NCBI RefSeq assembly: GCF_004210375.1
Contig: NC_134834.1
Location: forward strand, 150,259,009-150,323,008
Reading direction: 5' to 3'
DNA: 64,000 nucleotides
From: Tachypleus tridentatus
Taxonomy: Eukaryota > Arthropoda > Merostomata > Xiphosura > Limulidae
Shown: positions 1-11,640 of the stretch, piece by piece
Layout of the letters: each line of letters begins with the position of its first letter
Position numbering within the stretch: the first letter of the stretch is position 1
Notes under the pieces: model-generated
The model's database searches: none
Told to the model about the DNA's origin: nothing
The model's input: only the letters and a program-made list of their open reading frames with translations
Position numbers and translations under genes: made by a program

Positions 1-22
1 TATTTTTGTTACACATTTTATT

Positions 23-258
23 TTTGTATTTTATGTTTTTATAAGAGAAGACTTGTGTGTAATAAGTTTGATATTTTATATTTGTATTTTATGTTTTTAT
101 AAGAGAAGACTTGTGTGTAATAAGTTTGATATTTTATATTTGTATTTTATGTTTTTATAAGAGAAGACTTGTGTGTAATAAGTTTGATATTTTATATTTG
201 TATTTTATGTTTTTATAAGAGAAGACTTGTGTGTAATAAGTTTGATATTTTATATTTG
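23..258. repeat. 58-bp minisatellite, about 4 copies
   Basis: Four nearly identical 58-bp units follow one another; the marker AGAGAAGACTTGTGTG recurs every 58 bases. The reading frame across it is an artefact of the repeat. It may continue left of the window. Confidence 0.9.
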
Positions 259-3200
259 ATCCTTAATTCCTATTTATTTTTATTTTTGCTTTTGCGATTT
301 TGTATAATGGGATATATAATTTTTTTTATCAGTATATTGTGTTTAACTCCATGTTGAACATCCTGGTTTTATAAAGCTGGATTTCTTGTTGTTTTTGTGT
401 TATTTTATTTTGTCGTAGTGACAATACAGCACATCAACTTCTCGACTAGATATGCAAATGTTTTGTTTGTTTTATTTTAAAAGTTGGGAGCAGCTGGAGT
501 ACCATACAGGTAAGGGTTACAGGAAGTGTATGGTGTGCAGGCATACTACATGTTTTCTACCCTTTATTTAGTATAAAACATTTCGTACGCATATAGTATA
601 TATAGTCTTCATACAGAATGTCGGTCCATAAAACATTAAACCTGACACCGTAATTACCTATTGACTTCTATCATTCAACTAGAGTATCACGTGTACTTTA
701 TCTTGGAAAATATTCTTGTAGAAATAGATATAACGTTTTTCAATTTCCAGATCATAACTGCAGGATACAACCTTACATATTTTAAAATGAGAAACATATG
801 CCTGTGTAATTCCTACATTCAGAAGAGTATATCGTTATTTTCTCATATTTATATAGGCATGGGTTCTCAGAACAAAGCACACATAGAAGAGATTTAACCA
901 TATTTTTCTTTTTTGAGAACTTCCTAGTAAAGGTATCATGATACGCACTTGTTTAATTCATTTTTTTCTTCTGAGTGGTAAATATTGTCTATTTTATGTA
1001 CAGTTTCTTTCTTTACTTCAATTCCAGTCAAGATCAGACTGACTCTGTAATTCATTTCAGTCTTGTTATTTTGTGGCTTCCACCCAATTACGATGAAAGA
1101 AAAATTAGCGTACCGGATAATAACATACATATACGTTATTGTAATTTTGACCACAGAAGTGTCTTGTACATATACATACAGATACAATGTTCATTTGTTT
1201 AGTTTTATCCTTTCAACACAAAAGTCTACCTGCTCATAGCCGTCCCTACTTTTTATCTAATAAACTAGATGGATAAATAGTCAACAGAGCCTACTGTCAA
1301 CTCTGTGGTTATTATTCTATGAAAGAATAAATGGATTTGACCGTTAACCTTATAGCATGATCACGTTTCTAAAGTTCGGACAACATTTATGTTCTGTATA
1401 TCCTCGAATTAAAAATATAAAATAAACCTAAAAATTGTAAATCCTTCGTTAAGTTTGCGTTCTACGAAAATTTCCTGTTATCATTAAGAAAGTGATGAGT
1501 TTTATAAGCAGATTCTGTTTAAATCTCAACTTCCTTTTTAAAATTTAAAGATAATGACATCACTGTGACGTTTTTTACGAGACTCGTTCAGTGGAGTAGA
1601 GACCCAGATTACTTATTGTGGTCATTACTACATGGAGAGTCAAGGACACATCTGCTGCTGCGATCTCAAGATTTTGTCAAAGAGATGTCATTACATTGAC
1701 TAGTTCGAGCTTTCTTACAGAACAAACCTGCCTCAAATATCTCTTGTGGTTTTCCCAGATGTCTAAAACGTGTTTTCTATGTTTTTCTATTGATGTTTCA
1801 AACTTGCTTCTCTAGTGTTCTAGTGATGTGTTAAACGTCTCTTCTGCAGATAAGCAGTGTTTTAATGATGTTTGGAAATGTCTTCTTGTGTAGACAGATA
1901 AATGATTGATGTAGTGGTGTTTAGAACATCATTTCTGCTGGCAAGTGTTCTGGTCGTATGTAAAACGGTTTTTCTACAAACAGATGGATATGGTTATATA
2001 TGTAACAGAAGTGGCGTTCTAGTTATGTCTAAAACATCTGTTTTTGCAGAAAGATGACATGTGTGAATAAGGTTCCTTCAGTCTAAGAGTTAGCATAATG
2101 TTTCTAAGAGGTCCTCGTCGTTAGCAAGAAGTAAGAAGCGTAGTACTGTATAGAAAAACTTCTGAATACAGAAGAGTTAAGGTTTGTAGCAAGGTAATTT
2201 GTAGCCAGACAGGAAATATGGAAATTATCTGTCGAGATGGCTTCATTATCATATAATGACCGTGCATCGTTGGCTCTGTTATCGCTTCTTCCATACCTTA
2301 ATGTATAATTCATTAGGTATGTTCAATAATGAGAATTTCTCATTCAATTTTAATTAGGTTTAAAGATGAGCAAAACATATCTTGCACAGCAAGAAAGTGG
2401 TATAATTATAAAGTGTTTAGTGAAACTTTGTAGCATATAAGAGACAAAATTTATTACCAACTTCTGACATCGGCTATTGTTTCAATAAATATTATAACCG
2501 TAAGGACTCATTAACTCTTGCACTGAAGAAAGCCGAGCAGCAACATGAATGAAAAATAAACAAAGTTATGGTTACCCAGCTTTAAAAACGTTTAATAAAT
2601 TCCCTGTAACCAGTACTGTTAGAAAACAGTACACTAATTCCTCACATTTCTCAAGATGTATCTGAGATGCAGGGTACTTTATTTTGTCAAACGTGGCCGA
2701 ATCTGCTTTAAAACTATGTATCTAAATAATTAAAATGTTTTTTCTATCTTATTGTTTGATCAGTCTTTTTCATTGTTACTCTTATCTAGGACTTGTTCAT
2801 TGTTACTCTGTTGCTTTTCGGTTCTTGTATGCGTTTTGTTCAGTGTTGCTCTAGTATTGTTTGTCAGTCCTTCTAATCGTTTTGTTCAGTGTTGCTCTAG
2901 TATTGTTTGTCAGTCCTTCTAATCGTTTTGTTCAGTGTTACTCCATTACAGACTCTCAGTATTTCTACACAAAATTATTCGACTGTTGTTTCTTCTCTTA
3001 TTATCATCTGCGAGTGTTACTTACTCTTGTTTAACAATCTATGCAAGCGGCATGTTCATTGTTATTAAAAGTATTGTTTGTATACGACTAGCCTTCAGAG
3101 TTGTTTATCGACCTACAACCTCCAACTGCGAGTGCAGTTGGAGTACTGTTTCTCAGATTGATTTATGAGTCAGATCCATCTCATCTTATCTTTGTCTATA

Positions 3201-4242
3201 CATACGTTCAGTGTTTCTAGTATTGGTTATTGATTAGTTCTTTAGCTAGTCAGGGCTCTTTTGTTTGGGTTCTTTAAAGTTTCTGTAGCTTAATGCATCG
3301 AGAATTACCTTACCACACTTTTCTGTTATCCATTCTGTAAACCATATAAACCCAAATTTACAGTTTAACACTATTTATTGACCTGTTGTTCACGAACGGT
3401 GAGAGATGCTGTAATTTATACAGCTTAGTTTGTATGCTTTTGTTTTAAACTTTAAAATCAAGACTGGGTTGATTTCATTGCTAATAAAAATGATTTAGCT
3501 ATAAAACGCGACAAGCTGTAATTTCTAATTACCACTAGAGAACACTTTAGTAAAGAATCTTGCTGGCTGTCGTCTATTTACTATTTGAATGACATAGTAC
3601 TTTATCACAGCACTTAAATGTTAATCACGAAACAGGAGAGTTAGTTGACCACTTGGTACCTAATTTAACAAAGACCCTCGAACAATATTTCAGCTTATGG
3701 GTCGCAGCCCAATACTGGGTCGTCAGAACGTGTGAAAATAGATTTTGAAAATAGATAATAGTTCATATATTTATTTAAGAAGTGTTTAGTAAGCGAGTTT
3801 TTGTTTTCACCAAAGTTATTTACTTGGCTGTGACAGTCTATTAATCTTTGCAAGTGAGTTTTGATCTATTTAAAGGTTTCGAACAATTATTGCATAATAT
3901 TGAGGGACATAAACTCTGTACCATCAAAACACTGTTTTTACAATACCACAAGGACACTTACGGTAGTAGACGGGGAACAATTAACAACTTCTACACTATT
4001 GTTGTTGTGATGTGTCTATTGGGGGAAGCGTAACCTTAACTTAATAAAAAAGGAAGAGTGGTGTGAATTTTTATTATTTGTTCTTAAACATGTATAATAA
4101 TCAGCCATACACTTGAAACTGTTTTCACGTGACTTTAAAATATATCCATTGTGGCATGCAATCAGGTTCTAACCAGGTATATTCAGAGTTTATGTGACCG
4201 CTCTTGGCTCTGGTTTACTAAAAAACCTTCATGAAGAAAAAG
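259..4242. other. Non-coding stretch upstream of the first visible plus-strand exon
   Basis: No exon was recognised here. I looked for the two N-terminal CAT exons (the segment ending in Leu-Gly and the first membrane helix, both joined in phase 1) on the plus strand and did not find them. Between about 1690 and 2070 there are loose, degenerate repeats of a TTCTAGTGATGT-like sequence. The stretch is either upstream flank or a long intron of the plus-strand gene. Confidence 0.5.
2770..2945. repeat. 46-bp short tandem repeat
   Basis: The segment beginning CGTTTTGTTCAGTGTTGCTC is repeated at a 46-base interval (2832-2937), with looser copies of TTCATTGTTACTC on the left side. Confidence 0.7.
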
Positions 4243-4330
4243 CACCCCTACAGAACAGGGGTTCGATTCCCCTCGGTAGACTCAGCAGATAGCCCGATTT
4301 GACTTTGCTGTAAGAAAACACAAAAAAAAA
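4243..4330 (+). repeat. SINE family C fragment (tRNA-derived)
   Basis: It contains a B-box-like GGGGTTCGATTCCCCTCGG, then CTCAGCAGATAGCCCGAT and a tail ending in AAAACACAAAAAAA. The same body recurs at 5220, 13092, 33226, 36400 and 55779. The 5' half of the tRNA-like head is missing. Confidence 0.7.
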
Positions 4331-4494
4331 AATATTATTCGGTATTGGATTTCTAGTGACTTTAAAAGTTCGCTCTAGTTTGCTTAAATGCACCAGCCAA
4401 ATGTATGGTGTAATTTCTATTTGTATGTTTTAACTTACATATTAAATAACTGAGAGCTTTAAATCGATGGTTCACGAGTGGTTCTATTTTCCAG

Positions 4495-4940
4495 GTTTGT
4501 GCATCACCGAATTTATCACCAGCCAATCGCAACAAGCCAATAATCTCTTCACCTACGCCTACCAATCAGTCGGCGAACTAGCAGCGTTTCTAATAGGATG
4601 GACTTCGGTTCTTCAACACCTGGTGGCGCTAGCAGCAGTATGCCGTGTGCAAAGTGCAATAATTAACTTTTTAACGGGAATGAGTGTCCATCGCTTTTTC
4701 AAGCAAGTGCTTGGCCGTGTGGTAGTGCTGGACACTGTTCCCGATATTCTGGCGTTGGGCCTAGTTCTTGCCCCAGCCGTTGTCGTAGCCCTAGGCCTTC
4801 GTCACAGCAGATGGATGGGTTGCTTCTTAGTGACATCTTCCACATTGACAGCAATGTTCTTTGTGGTTATTGGATCTCTTCATAGTGACGTAAGAAACTG
4901 GACAGAAAGTGGAGGTTTTTTAACTAAAGGCCCTGGTGGG
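4495..4940 (+). CDS. Plus-strand CAT-like gene, exon A (helices about 2-5)
   Basis: The acceptor is CTATTTTCCAG before 4495 and the donor is GGTGGG|GTAGGT after 4940. The exon is 446 bases, entering in phase 1 and leaving in phase 0. It encodes GLCITEFITSQ... through ...GGFLTKGPGG and matches the region of the minus-strand paralogue that is split into exons 3 and 4, so one intron is absent here. The family's P-x-x-GSAY-x-YTY segment is replaced by SQQANNLFTYAY, and GWN-x-x-L-x-Y by GWTSVLQH. A 161-residue frame starting with ATG at 4467 covers it, but that ATG lies in the upstream intron. Confidence 0.88.
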
Positions 4941-7900
4941 GTAGGTAATTAACATAAATCCTAAGTTATGTTAACTTTTAATAATTAGTAATGTCTTCAG
5001 TGTAGTGTCCTTTAAATGGTAGGTTTACGATCACAATATTTATAGATGTTTTGTCTGTACTTTCTCGCTTTATCGTTTTTTTGTGTACAAATATTCATCT
5101 AGCAGTAACATTTTCTATAGCTTTATTGTTAGATATCCTTTCTGACTAATTTTATTAATTTGCTTCCCAAAGTTTTTAGTGTTTTTTGTAATAGCAGATA
5201 TTTACTCAAGGTTCCTCTTTGGGCCAGATGTATCTTCGCAGAATTGCAGCCCCAAAATACGGGATTCGATTTCCCTCGGTGTATAAGGCAGATAACCAAA
5301 TGTGGCTTTGCCCTAAAATAAACGCACATATAAGCACCCATTTATTCACTAATTTGGTTAACATTGTTCAAAGAAGGACCTCTAGTGATGGAATGAGTAA
5401 GCTCTTGCAACACGTTTTAGATATCTATGGAGTGTGAATCATAGAAAACTCGATTTTTCACACTGAAAAAATTATTTACTCTTCTAGGTTTGGTAAACAA
5501 GTAGCATTTGTCTCGAGTTTGGATAGTACTTTTTTTTTTATTGCTGTTGTTCGCTTTCTTGGAAAAGCGATGTCCATATGTCGCAGTAGGTTAAACTTTT
5601 ACTCTTGAAAGAGGTAGCCAGGACTTTAGTAGGTGTGCTCGAATTTTATTTATATTTTTGCACAGGCTTTTGGTTTTTTATTTTTTACACTGCAGAGTCC
5701 CAGGCACGAATATAGGCAAATAGGAATAAATATAGTATTTGAAAATTAAAAAACAACAACAGTAAAACAGACCTATGTGACACGTTTGTTGGTAGGTCAA
5801 CCGTTTGGTTTTGTAGTTTTGAGGTATCATCTTGGAGAAGTAGACATGGAAATATTTATACAGCCCCCAACTCCCGCGGCCCGGCATGGCCAGGAGTTTA
5901 AGGCACTCGACTCGTAATTTGAGGGTTGCGGGTTTGCATCCCCGTCGCGCCAAACATGCTCGCCCTTTCAACCGTGGGGGCGTTATAATGTGACGGCCAA
6001 TCTCACTATTCGTTGACAAAAGAGTAGCAAAAGAGTTGGCGATGGGTGGTGATGACTAGCTGCCTTCCGTCTAGTCTTACACTGCTAAATTATGGACGGC
6101 TAACGCAGATAACCCTCGGGACTTTACGCGAAATTCAAAACAAATCCCAAACTCCTTAGAGAAAAAAGTAATAATGAAAAAAACATCAATAAAAACAGGC
6201 AAATCAAGACAATACATGGAGAATGTCCTGAAAAGGACCAGAGTACTGTGGGTTACTATGGCCCAAAAGCACTACAACAACAACATGGTAGTGGCCAACA
6301 ATCTAAGTTAGGGATGGAGGAAGAGGTCTTGTGTACTTGACCCTCCTGGCTACGTAAAATTCAACATACCCAAAAACCCACAAAGAAGAAGCGAGGGGAA
6401 CTTTAGGTAGCCGCCTTGCATGGCATGTCTTAATGTCGGGTCCACCACTATACATCACAGAACTCTCGAAGTTACATTTGAAAAATAGAAAAGCTTTCAA
6501 ATTATATCTAATCCAGTAATAAATATAAACATAATGCCCACAGACAAAGGTAGGATATTTGGTTCGCATGTCAAGCAGCAAGTTTTTTGGTTTTGTTTTT
6601 TCTTATTCTCTTTCTCGATTTCTTCTGTAATTTTTATTTGTTCAGATGTTTAGCAGGAGTTAACCTATCCGCGAACTCCACCATTGACATTCTGGTCGAA
6701 TTAAACAGGATTAAACATGTAAATAAGAAGTGTTCGTTGAATAAAGTCGCGTTAAATACATAAATGTTTTCACCGTAAACTATTGTAATTGTACCAATTA
6801 GACCAACATTGTATTGTGTCTACAGTAACTGTCGTACAACAGGTTCTAGTGTAAACCGTACCAATTAGACCAACAATAAATTTTGTCTACAGCAGTTGTC
6901 GTATAGCAAGTTCTAATATAAATTCTAGTCCACCATTGAAGCTATTATTCTATAATTAGTATGCACGTTTATTGTCCCTGAAAATTCGGTATTTTTAATA
7001 AAATTCTCCGTTACATTGAAACTGTTTTTCTCACATCTTTGTCACTAATTCAGGTCCATAAAATAAGTTGAACTTAAAATGTATGTACTGATTCCATGGT
7101 ATACTTTTATTGCGTTATGAATCTAGTGGAAAATAATGAACATACAAAGCATTATAAACCCATACTATTATTAGTAGAATAGCTTCTTGAAATACTCGGT
7201 TTATTTTTTAAAAGTATTTCATTCTACAATGTATTTAAAATCTGTAATTTTTTTATCTAAGCTGATAATCTAAATAAGTATTGTTTATATTATTTTATAG
7301 GTATTAACTGGTGCTGCCATCTGTATCTATGCATTTCTCTGTCCACACGCAGTCATAAAAGAAACCAAACGATTGCAGCGTCCCCACAAGGAAATTCCTG
7401 TAGCTATTGGGATTAGCTGCGTCCTTTGTTTTTTGGTGTGTTTTAGCATGACGGTGGTGTTAAATCTATTTGTTCGATACGACGATCTCGAGTCTACGGT
7501 GCCCCTTGTGAGTGTTTTTGAAGTTCGGGACGTCGGGTGGGCTAGATTCGTGATGGCTAGTGGCGCCTTATTGTCACTAACTTTGTTGTCATTAGAAACC
7601 TCTTACCCTCTCTTTCAGACAATCAGTTTGATGGCAGCTGATGGATTAATATTCAGAAGTCTTTCCAAAGTTTGGGACAGAACGGGAACTCCAGCGGTTT
7701 GCATACTTCTGTTTGCTCTGGTCAGTTCTTTATTCGCCGTCTTTCTTGACGTGGAGGAACTAATTGAAATAATGGCCACCCCACCTCTGCTTATTAACAC
7801 GATAATAAGCACATTGACTTTGCTGAGGCGATACCAGCCTACAGACGCCTGGCTCTACGAGTCAGTCTTCCTGAGCGATTATTCTCCGACAGGCTCTGAA

Positions 7901-10337
7901 AGTTCTGGAAGCACCCCTCTAACTTACAAGTGTAGGTTCTCAATAGAAAATGGTAGGACTGCTGTCCGTCCACAAAGCAAAATGACTTACAAGGAAGAAA
8001 GTATTATGCCTAAAGGCCGTCCAACAAGCCAACTGACCTTCATCCAAGGAAATGATAAGCCGCCTTACGGCTGTCCAACCCCTATTTGGAGCTCCTCAGA
8101 AATGAATGCGAAGTTTAGTGGCCATCCAACCAGTCAATCGCTTAAGATCGATAATAGCTTTGCACCACAAGATCTGATTGATTGGAATGCCAACAGAGAA
8201 AACACAAAGTCGCTTGCCACATCGAAGAAATGGTTAGATGAAAATTCCCAGACGTTGGCCGTGGGTTCTTCTCTCGGTGAAAGTGACACCGACAATGAAG
8301 ACACTTCTGAAACAGACATCGATGCAATCGTAGCAGAGTACAAAGAAAAGCTAAAAGTAGCAGCTGTCACACACATCGAAGGCCCTAGCCACGAACGCAG
8401 TGTACTCGAACCCACTGGAGTTACGGGACGACGAGTAACCATGGCAACAGGTGGACTTATGCTAGGGTTTTTAGTAATGTCTCTCACTATGACCGTGTGG
8501 TCCTCTTACCTGACCGAGGGGTATCCCGCCTGTGCTGCAGTGACGTCATTTGGGTTTGTACTGGCTATAATTATGCTCCTGGTGATAACTCGACAGCCAC
8601 AGATAGGGCCCTATCAAGTCATAGGTCAGAGACCAGCCTTCCGAGTGCCACTTCTCCTGTGTATTGCTCCCATTGCTATATTTCTTAACGTCTGCCTCTT
8701 AGTCGAGTTACTTACCATTGTCTGGATCCCTATTCTCATCTGGATGACAATAGGTAGGCCTGAGTGTAAACTATTTTAACTTGTCTTGTGACAGAAGAGA
8801 ATTAAGATGGTTCGATTACATTTGATTGTATTTCCTTTATCGAAATAACAAATAAAATTTTAAAGTCTTAAGTTAACACTAGCATATCATTATTTGTTCA
8901 TATAACAATCAGCAGATTAACTTAATAACAACTTATTCTTTAGTCGTGTTTCTAGAGTACGAACAACATCAAACTGTTTAGAGCACAATCGTTTGTTCTG
9001 AAGCGTTTCCCGTAAGTAAAAGAATCTGTTCTATTTTTATTTTGTTTGTCGGAAAATATGCGCAAGTAAATAATTCTGATTGGTTGCTGATTGATCAGTG
9101 TAGTGAACAAGTTCTGCTGATTCGTTTAATTTCGTTAGTGTAGTTGAAGAGCGTTGCTGATTGGTTGTTTTTCTCCTGGTCGTCATTTTTATTTTTTTAT
9201 TTTTTTACATTTCAAGTCTAAACGCCTCAACTTCGGAAAGTTGGCCTGATCGTTTGATATTTTCAACATGAAAATATTAAATCCTTTATATTTGATGGTA
9301 GGAAAACGTATGGGTAAAATATTCAAGGACCTGATCGTTCATCAAGAACAAACTGAGAAACTATGAAGATTTACCTTTGAAAAGTGCTTTATATGGGGTT
9401 CTTTTTTCAATATTAACAATATATATAACAAATTATTCTTTTGAAAGTGACACAATGATTAACAGGAACGCTAAAATATTTTCTTATTTGTCCGTTTATA
9501 GACACGGAACTCTCCAAAATTAAATAGTAGGCTTAATATCAAACAATTAATGAATTTCACATAAAGTTTCTCGAGGCCTATCTCCACTAGATGTCCCTAA
9601 ATTAGAAGCGACAGGCTAAAGGGGAAACAGCTAGTCAAAAACACTCGCCACCAACTGTTGGGATATCCTTTATCAACGAAGTTTGGGATTAACCGTCACA
9701 TTTATCGCCTCCATGACCCTACAGGTTGCGAGTCGAACACCCCAATCAATAATTGGTAAGCCTAATATGTTTCACGAGTAGACATTTTTTAAGAAAAAAT
9801 ATCTTACAGCCAGTAAAGTCCTGTTTGCGGTCTTTGTTAAGACGTGAACCACCCACTAAAAGGATGCCAGAATCGATATTGCAATTAGCAGTTTTCATTA
9901 ATTTTACAGAGACAGGAGCGTCAAGTATATAATTTGCCAGTAGACCGAGCCTTTGTTTCGTAATTGCGACTACACAAGTGACTCATAGAGTTCTAATTTG
10001 CCGTCTGTAAATTTTAAACAGAAACAGGATAGGTTATCTTCTAAGTTTGTTTTTTAAGTTTAACTGTTCGGTTTTTAAAACGAAACATTAGTTAATGAAG
10101 AATTGATAACTACTGTATAATTTTTGTATTCCAGGATTCGTTGTTTATTCGTTATACGGGATTCACAGGTCAACAGCCGCCACAGCCTTCGACGTATCTC
10201 CGTCCCGCCAAATATGTTTGCAACCATTTCCGCGAGAGGGCAGAAGTTTCATCAACCAAATCGTACCTTCCCACCGCAGCAACCCTAGAAGTCAGCGACA
10301 CCTAGCCAAAGTTGATACTTTACTGATCCAGCATTAA
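4495..10337 (+). CDS. SLC7 CAT-like amino acid transporter paralogue, 5' partial (three exons)
   Basis: The gene model joins 4495-4940, 7301-8753 and 10135-10337, giving about 700 visible residues. All junctions are GT-AG and frames agree (phase 1 in, phase 0, phase 1). The product aligns over its length with SLC7A4/SLC7A14-type cationic amino acid transporters, which are multi-helix plasma or lysosomal membrane proteins of the APC superfamily. Recognisable landmarks are VGELAAFLIGW, PDILALGL, the segment KEIPVAIGIS after helix 6, AADGLIFRSLSKV, a long hydrophilic loop of about 210 residues, and the last helices ending in VVYSLYGIHRS. The first two exons, expected to encode the N-terminus and helix 1, are not in view. 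Conserved CAT motifs are badly eroded: helix 6 reads AFLCPHAVIKETKR where the family has a GFD-x-IATTGEE-like motif. The frame stays open throughout, so this is probably a divergent gene and not a pseudogene. Transport activity cannot be assumed. Confidence 0.85.
5220..5331 (+). repeat. SINE family C copy
   Basis: It has the tRNA-like head with GGGATTCGATTTCCCTCGGT followed by GCAGATAACCAAATGTGGCT and TTTGCCCTAAAATAAACGCAC. It matches the body of the other family C copies, with point changes. Confidence 0.65.
5880..6148 (+). repeat. SINE family A, near full length
   Basis: It begins CCCGGCATGGCCAGG, has the B-box-like GCGGGTTTGCATCCCC, the body GGGGGCGTTATAATGTGACG and GATGACTAGCTGCCTTCC, and ends CGCGAAATTCAAAACAAA. 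The flanks CCCCCAACTCCC and CCCAAACTCC look like an imperfect target-site duplication. Confidence 0.9.
6790..6925. repeat. Two-copy 67-bp tandem duplication
   Basis: GTACCAATTAGACCAACA and the downstream TTGTCTACAG-like sequence occur twice about 67 bases apart inside the intron. Confidence 0.6.
7301..8753 (+). CDS. Plus-strand CAT-like gene, exon B (helices about 6-14 and cytosolic loop)
   Basis: The acceptor is TTATTTTATAG|GTATTAACTGG and the donor is ATGACAATAG|GTAGGC, giving 1453 bases that enter in phase 0 and leave in phase 1. The first residues VLTGAAICIYAFL correspond to V-x-TGA-x-x-C-FYAF in the minus-strand paralogue. After LLRRYQP comes a hydrophilic loop of about 210 residues containing three related motifs, GRPTSQ, GCPTPI and GHPTSQ, 17-18 residues apart, and an acidic run near SDTDNEDTSETDID. 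Four hydrophobic segments follow. Reading past the donor gives a stop after eight codons, but the splice model restores the expected family C-terminus from exon C. Confidence 0.93.
8754..10134 (+). other. Last intron of the plus-strand CAT-like gene
   Basis: A 1.38 kb intron, GTAGGC to TTTTTGTATTCCAG. The only recognisable content is a degraded antisense SINE at 9570-9765. Confidence 0.8.
9570..9765 (-). repeat. Old, degraded SINE family A copy
   Basis: It retains AAACAGCTAGTCA, CGCCACCAACTGTTGGG, TTTGGGATTAACCGTCACAT and TTGCGAGTCGAACACC in the order expected for a minus-strand copy, with many substitutions. Confidence 0.65.
10135..10337 (+). CDS. Plus-strand CAT-like gene, terminal exon C
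   Basis: The acceptor is GTATTCCAG|GATTCG. Entering in phase 1, the exon reads GFVVYSLYGIHRSTAA and continues for 66 codons to TAA at 10335-10337. This matches the ending of SLC7A4/SLC7A14-like proteins, where a final G-x-x-x-Y-x-x-YG-I-x-x-S segment closes the last helix, and the equivalent minus-strand exon GILIYMGYGVWHT. The following ~50 residues are basic and hydrophilic. No clear AATAAA was seen just downstream. Confidence 0.88.
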
Positions 10338-10759
10338 GTATAAATAAGAGGATATACATTGCAAACAGTTTTGAACAACGAAAATTTTCTTGTGTGTTCT
10401 AACACTAGTCTTTTATAAAAGGTTCCTTATTGTTAAATTATCAAATTCGAAAGAAGTTGCTGGAAACTAAGTGGCTTGTTGAAATTAAGTTAAAAAGTAC
10501 AAAATTCCAAATACAGAACAATGTATGAACCCTCTTCACTGTCAATAAGACTAAATTACGAAACGAAAACAGCAAAATTTATATTTCATTAAGAAAACAT
10601 TCGTTAGTACGTAAGACCTGAAGTATTTTCCCTGTCACAGATCAAAAATACATATGACTATCATCCATGTATGATAAACCACCATTTCAAGGTATACTTC
10701 AATTATTGGTTATTGTAGGTGGTCAACTTTACAAATATATATGTTTATTAACAGTCATT
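10338..10759 (+). other. 3' flank of the plus-strand gene
   Basis: Probable 3' UTR and flank with no canonical AATAAA near the stop codon and no other feature. Confidence 0.4.
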
Positions 10760-11640
10760 GTTTCTCATATAATTTAATAATGAGAGTCTTTGTTTACCAT
10801 AAGTTCATTATTAACACTACTTGTTTACCATACAGTTTACTATTAACAATACTTATTTACCATATAGGTTATTATTAACACTACTTGTTTACTATACAGT
10901 TTATTCTTAACACTACTTTTTTACTATACAGTTTATTCTTAACACTACTTGTTTACAGTTTATTCTTAACACTACTTGTTTACAGTTTATTCTTAACACT
11001 ACTTGTTTAGTATACAGTTTATTCTTAACACTACTTGTTTAGTATACAGTTTATTCTTAACACTACTTTTTTACTATACAGTTTATTCTTAACACTACTT
11101 GTTTAGTATACAGTTTATTCTTAACACTACTTTTTTACTATACAGTTTATTCTTAACACTACTTGTTTAGTATACAGTTTATTTTTAACACTACTTTTTT
11201 ACTATACAGTTTATTCTTAACACTGCTTGTTTACTATACAGTTTATTCTTAACACTGCTTGTTTACTATACAGTTTATTCTTAACACTACTTGTTTACAG
11301 TTTACTCTTAACACTACTTGTTTACCATACAGTTTACTATTAACAATATTTGTTTACCATGTAGTGTATTATTAATAGTACTGGTTTACCATACAGGTTA
11401 TTATTAACACTACTTGTTTAGTATACAGTCTATTATTAATACTACGTGTTTACCATATAATTTATTATTAATACTACTTGTTTACCATACAGTTTACTAT
11501 TAACATTACTTATTTACCATAGTTTATTATTAACATTACTTGGTTTACTATACAGCTTATTAGTACCACTACCCATATGGTTTATTATTAACACTACATT
11601 TAGCATAAATATTAATATTAGCACTACCTCTTTACAATAA
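10760..11640. repeat. ~32-bp minisatellite array
   Basis: The unit TACAGTTTATTCTTAACACT plus ACTTGTTTAGTA repeats for about 880 bases, with 27-bp shortened units and increasingly diverged copies toward both edges. Confidence 0.92.

Larger units (their letters stand above)
4941..7300 (+). other. Intron of the plus-strand CAT-like gene
   Basis: A 2.36 kb intron between exons A and B, bounded by GTAGGT and TTATTTTATAG. It holds a family C SINE (5220-5331), a family A SINE (5880-6148) and a 67-bp duplication (6790-6925). The rest is AT-rich with nothing recognised. Confidence 0.8.

Noticed and set aside
481-525. Possible mini-exon (TTGGGAGCAGC... before GTAAGG) for the plus-strand gene's N-terminus
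   Set aside because: It has splice-like ends but does not encode the expected helix-1 or Leu-Asp-Leu-Gly segment.
8134-8487. 117-residue minus-strand frame across exon B
   Set aside because: It is the antisense shadow of the coding exon.
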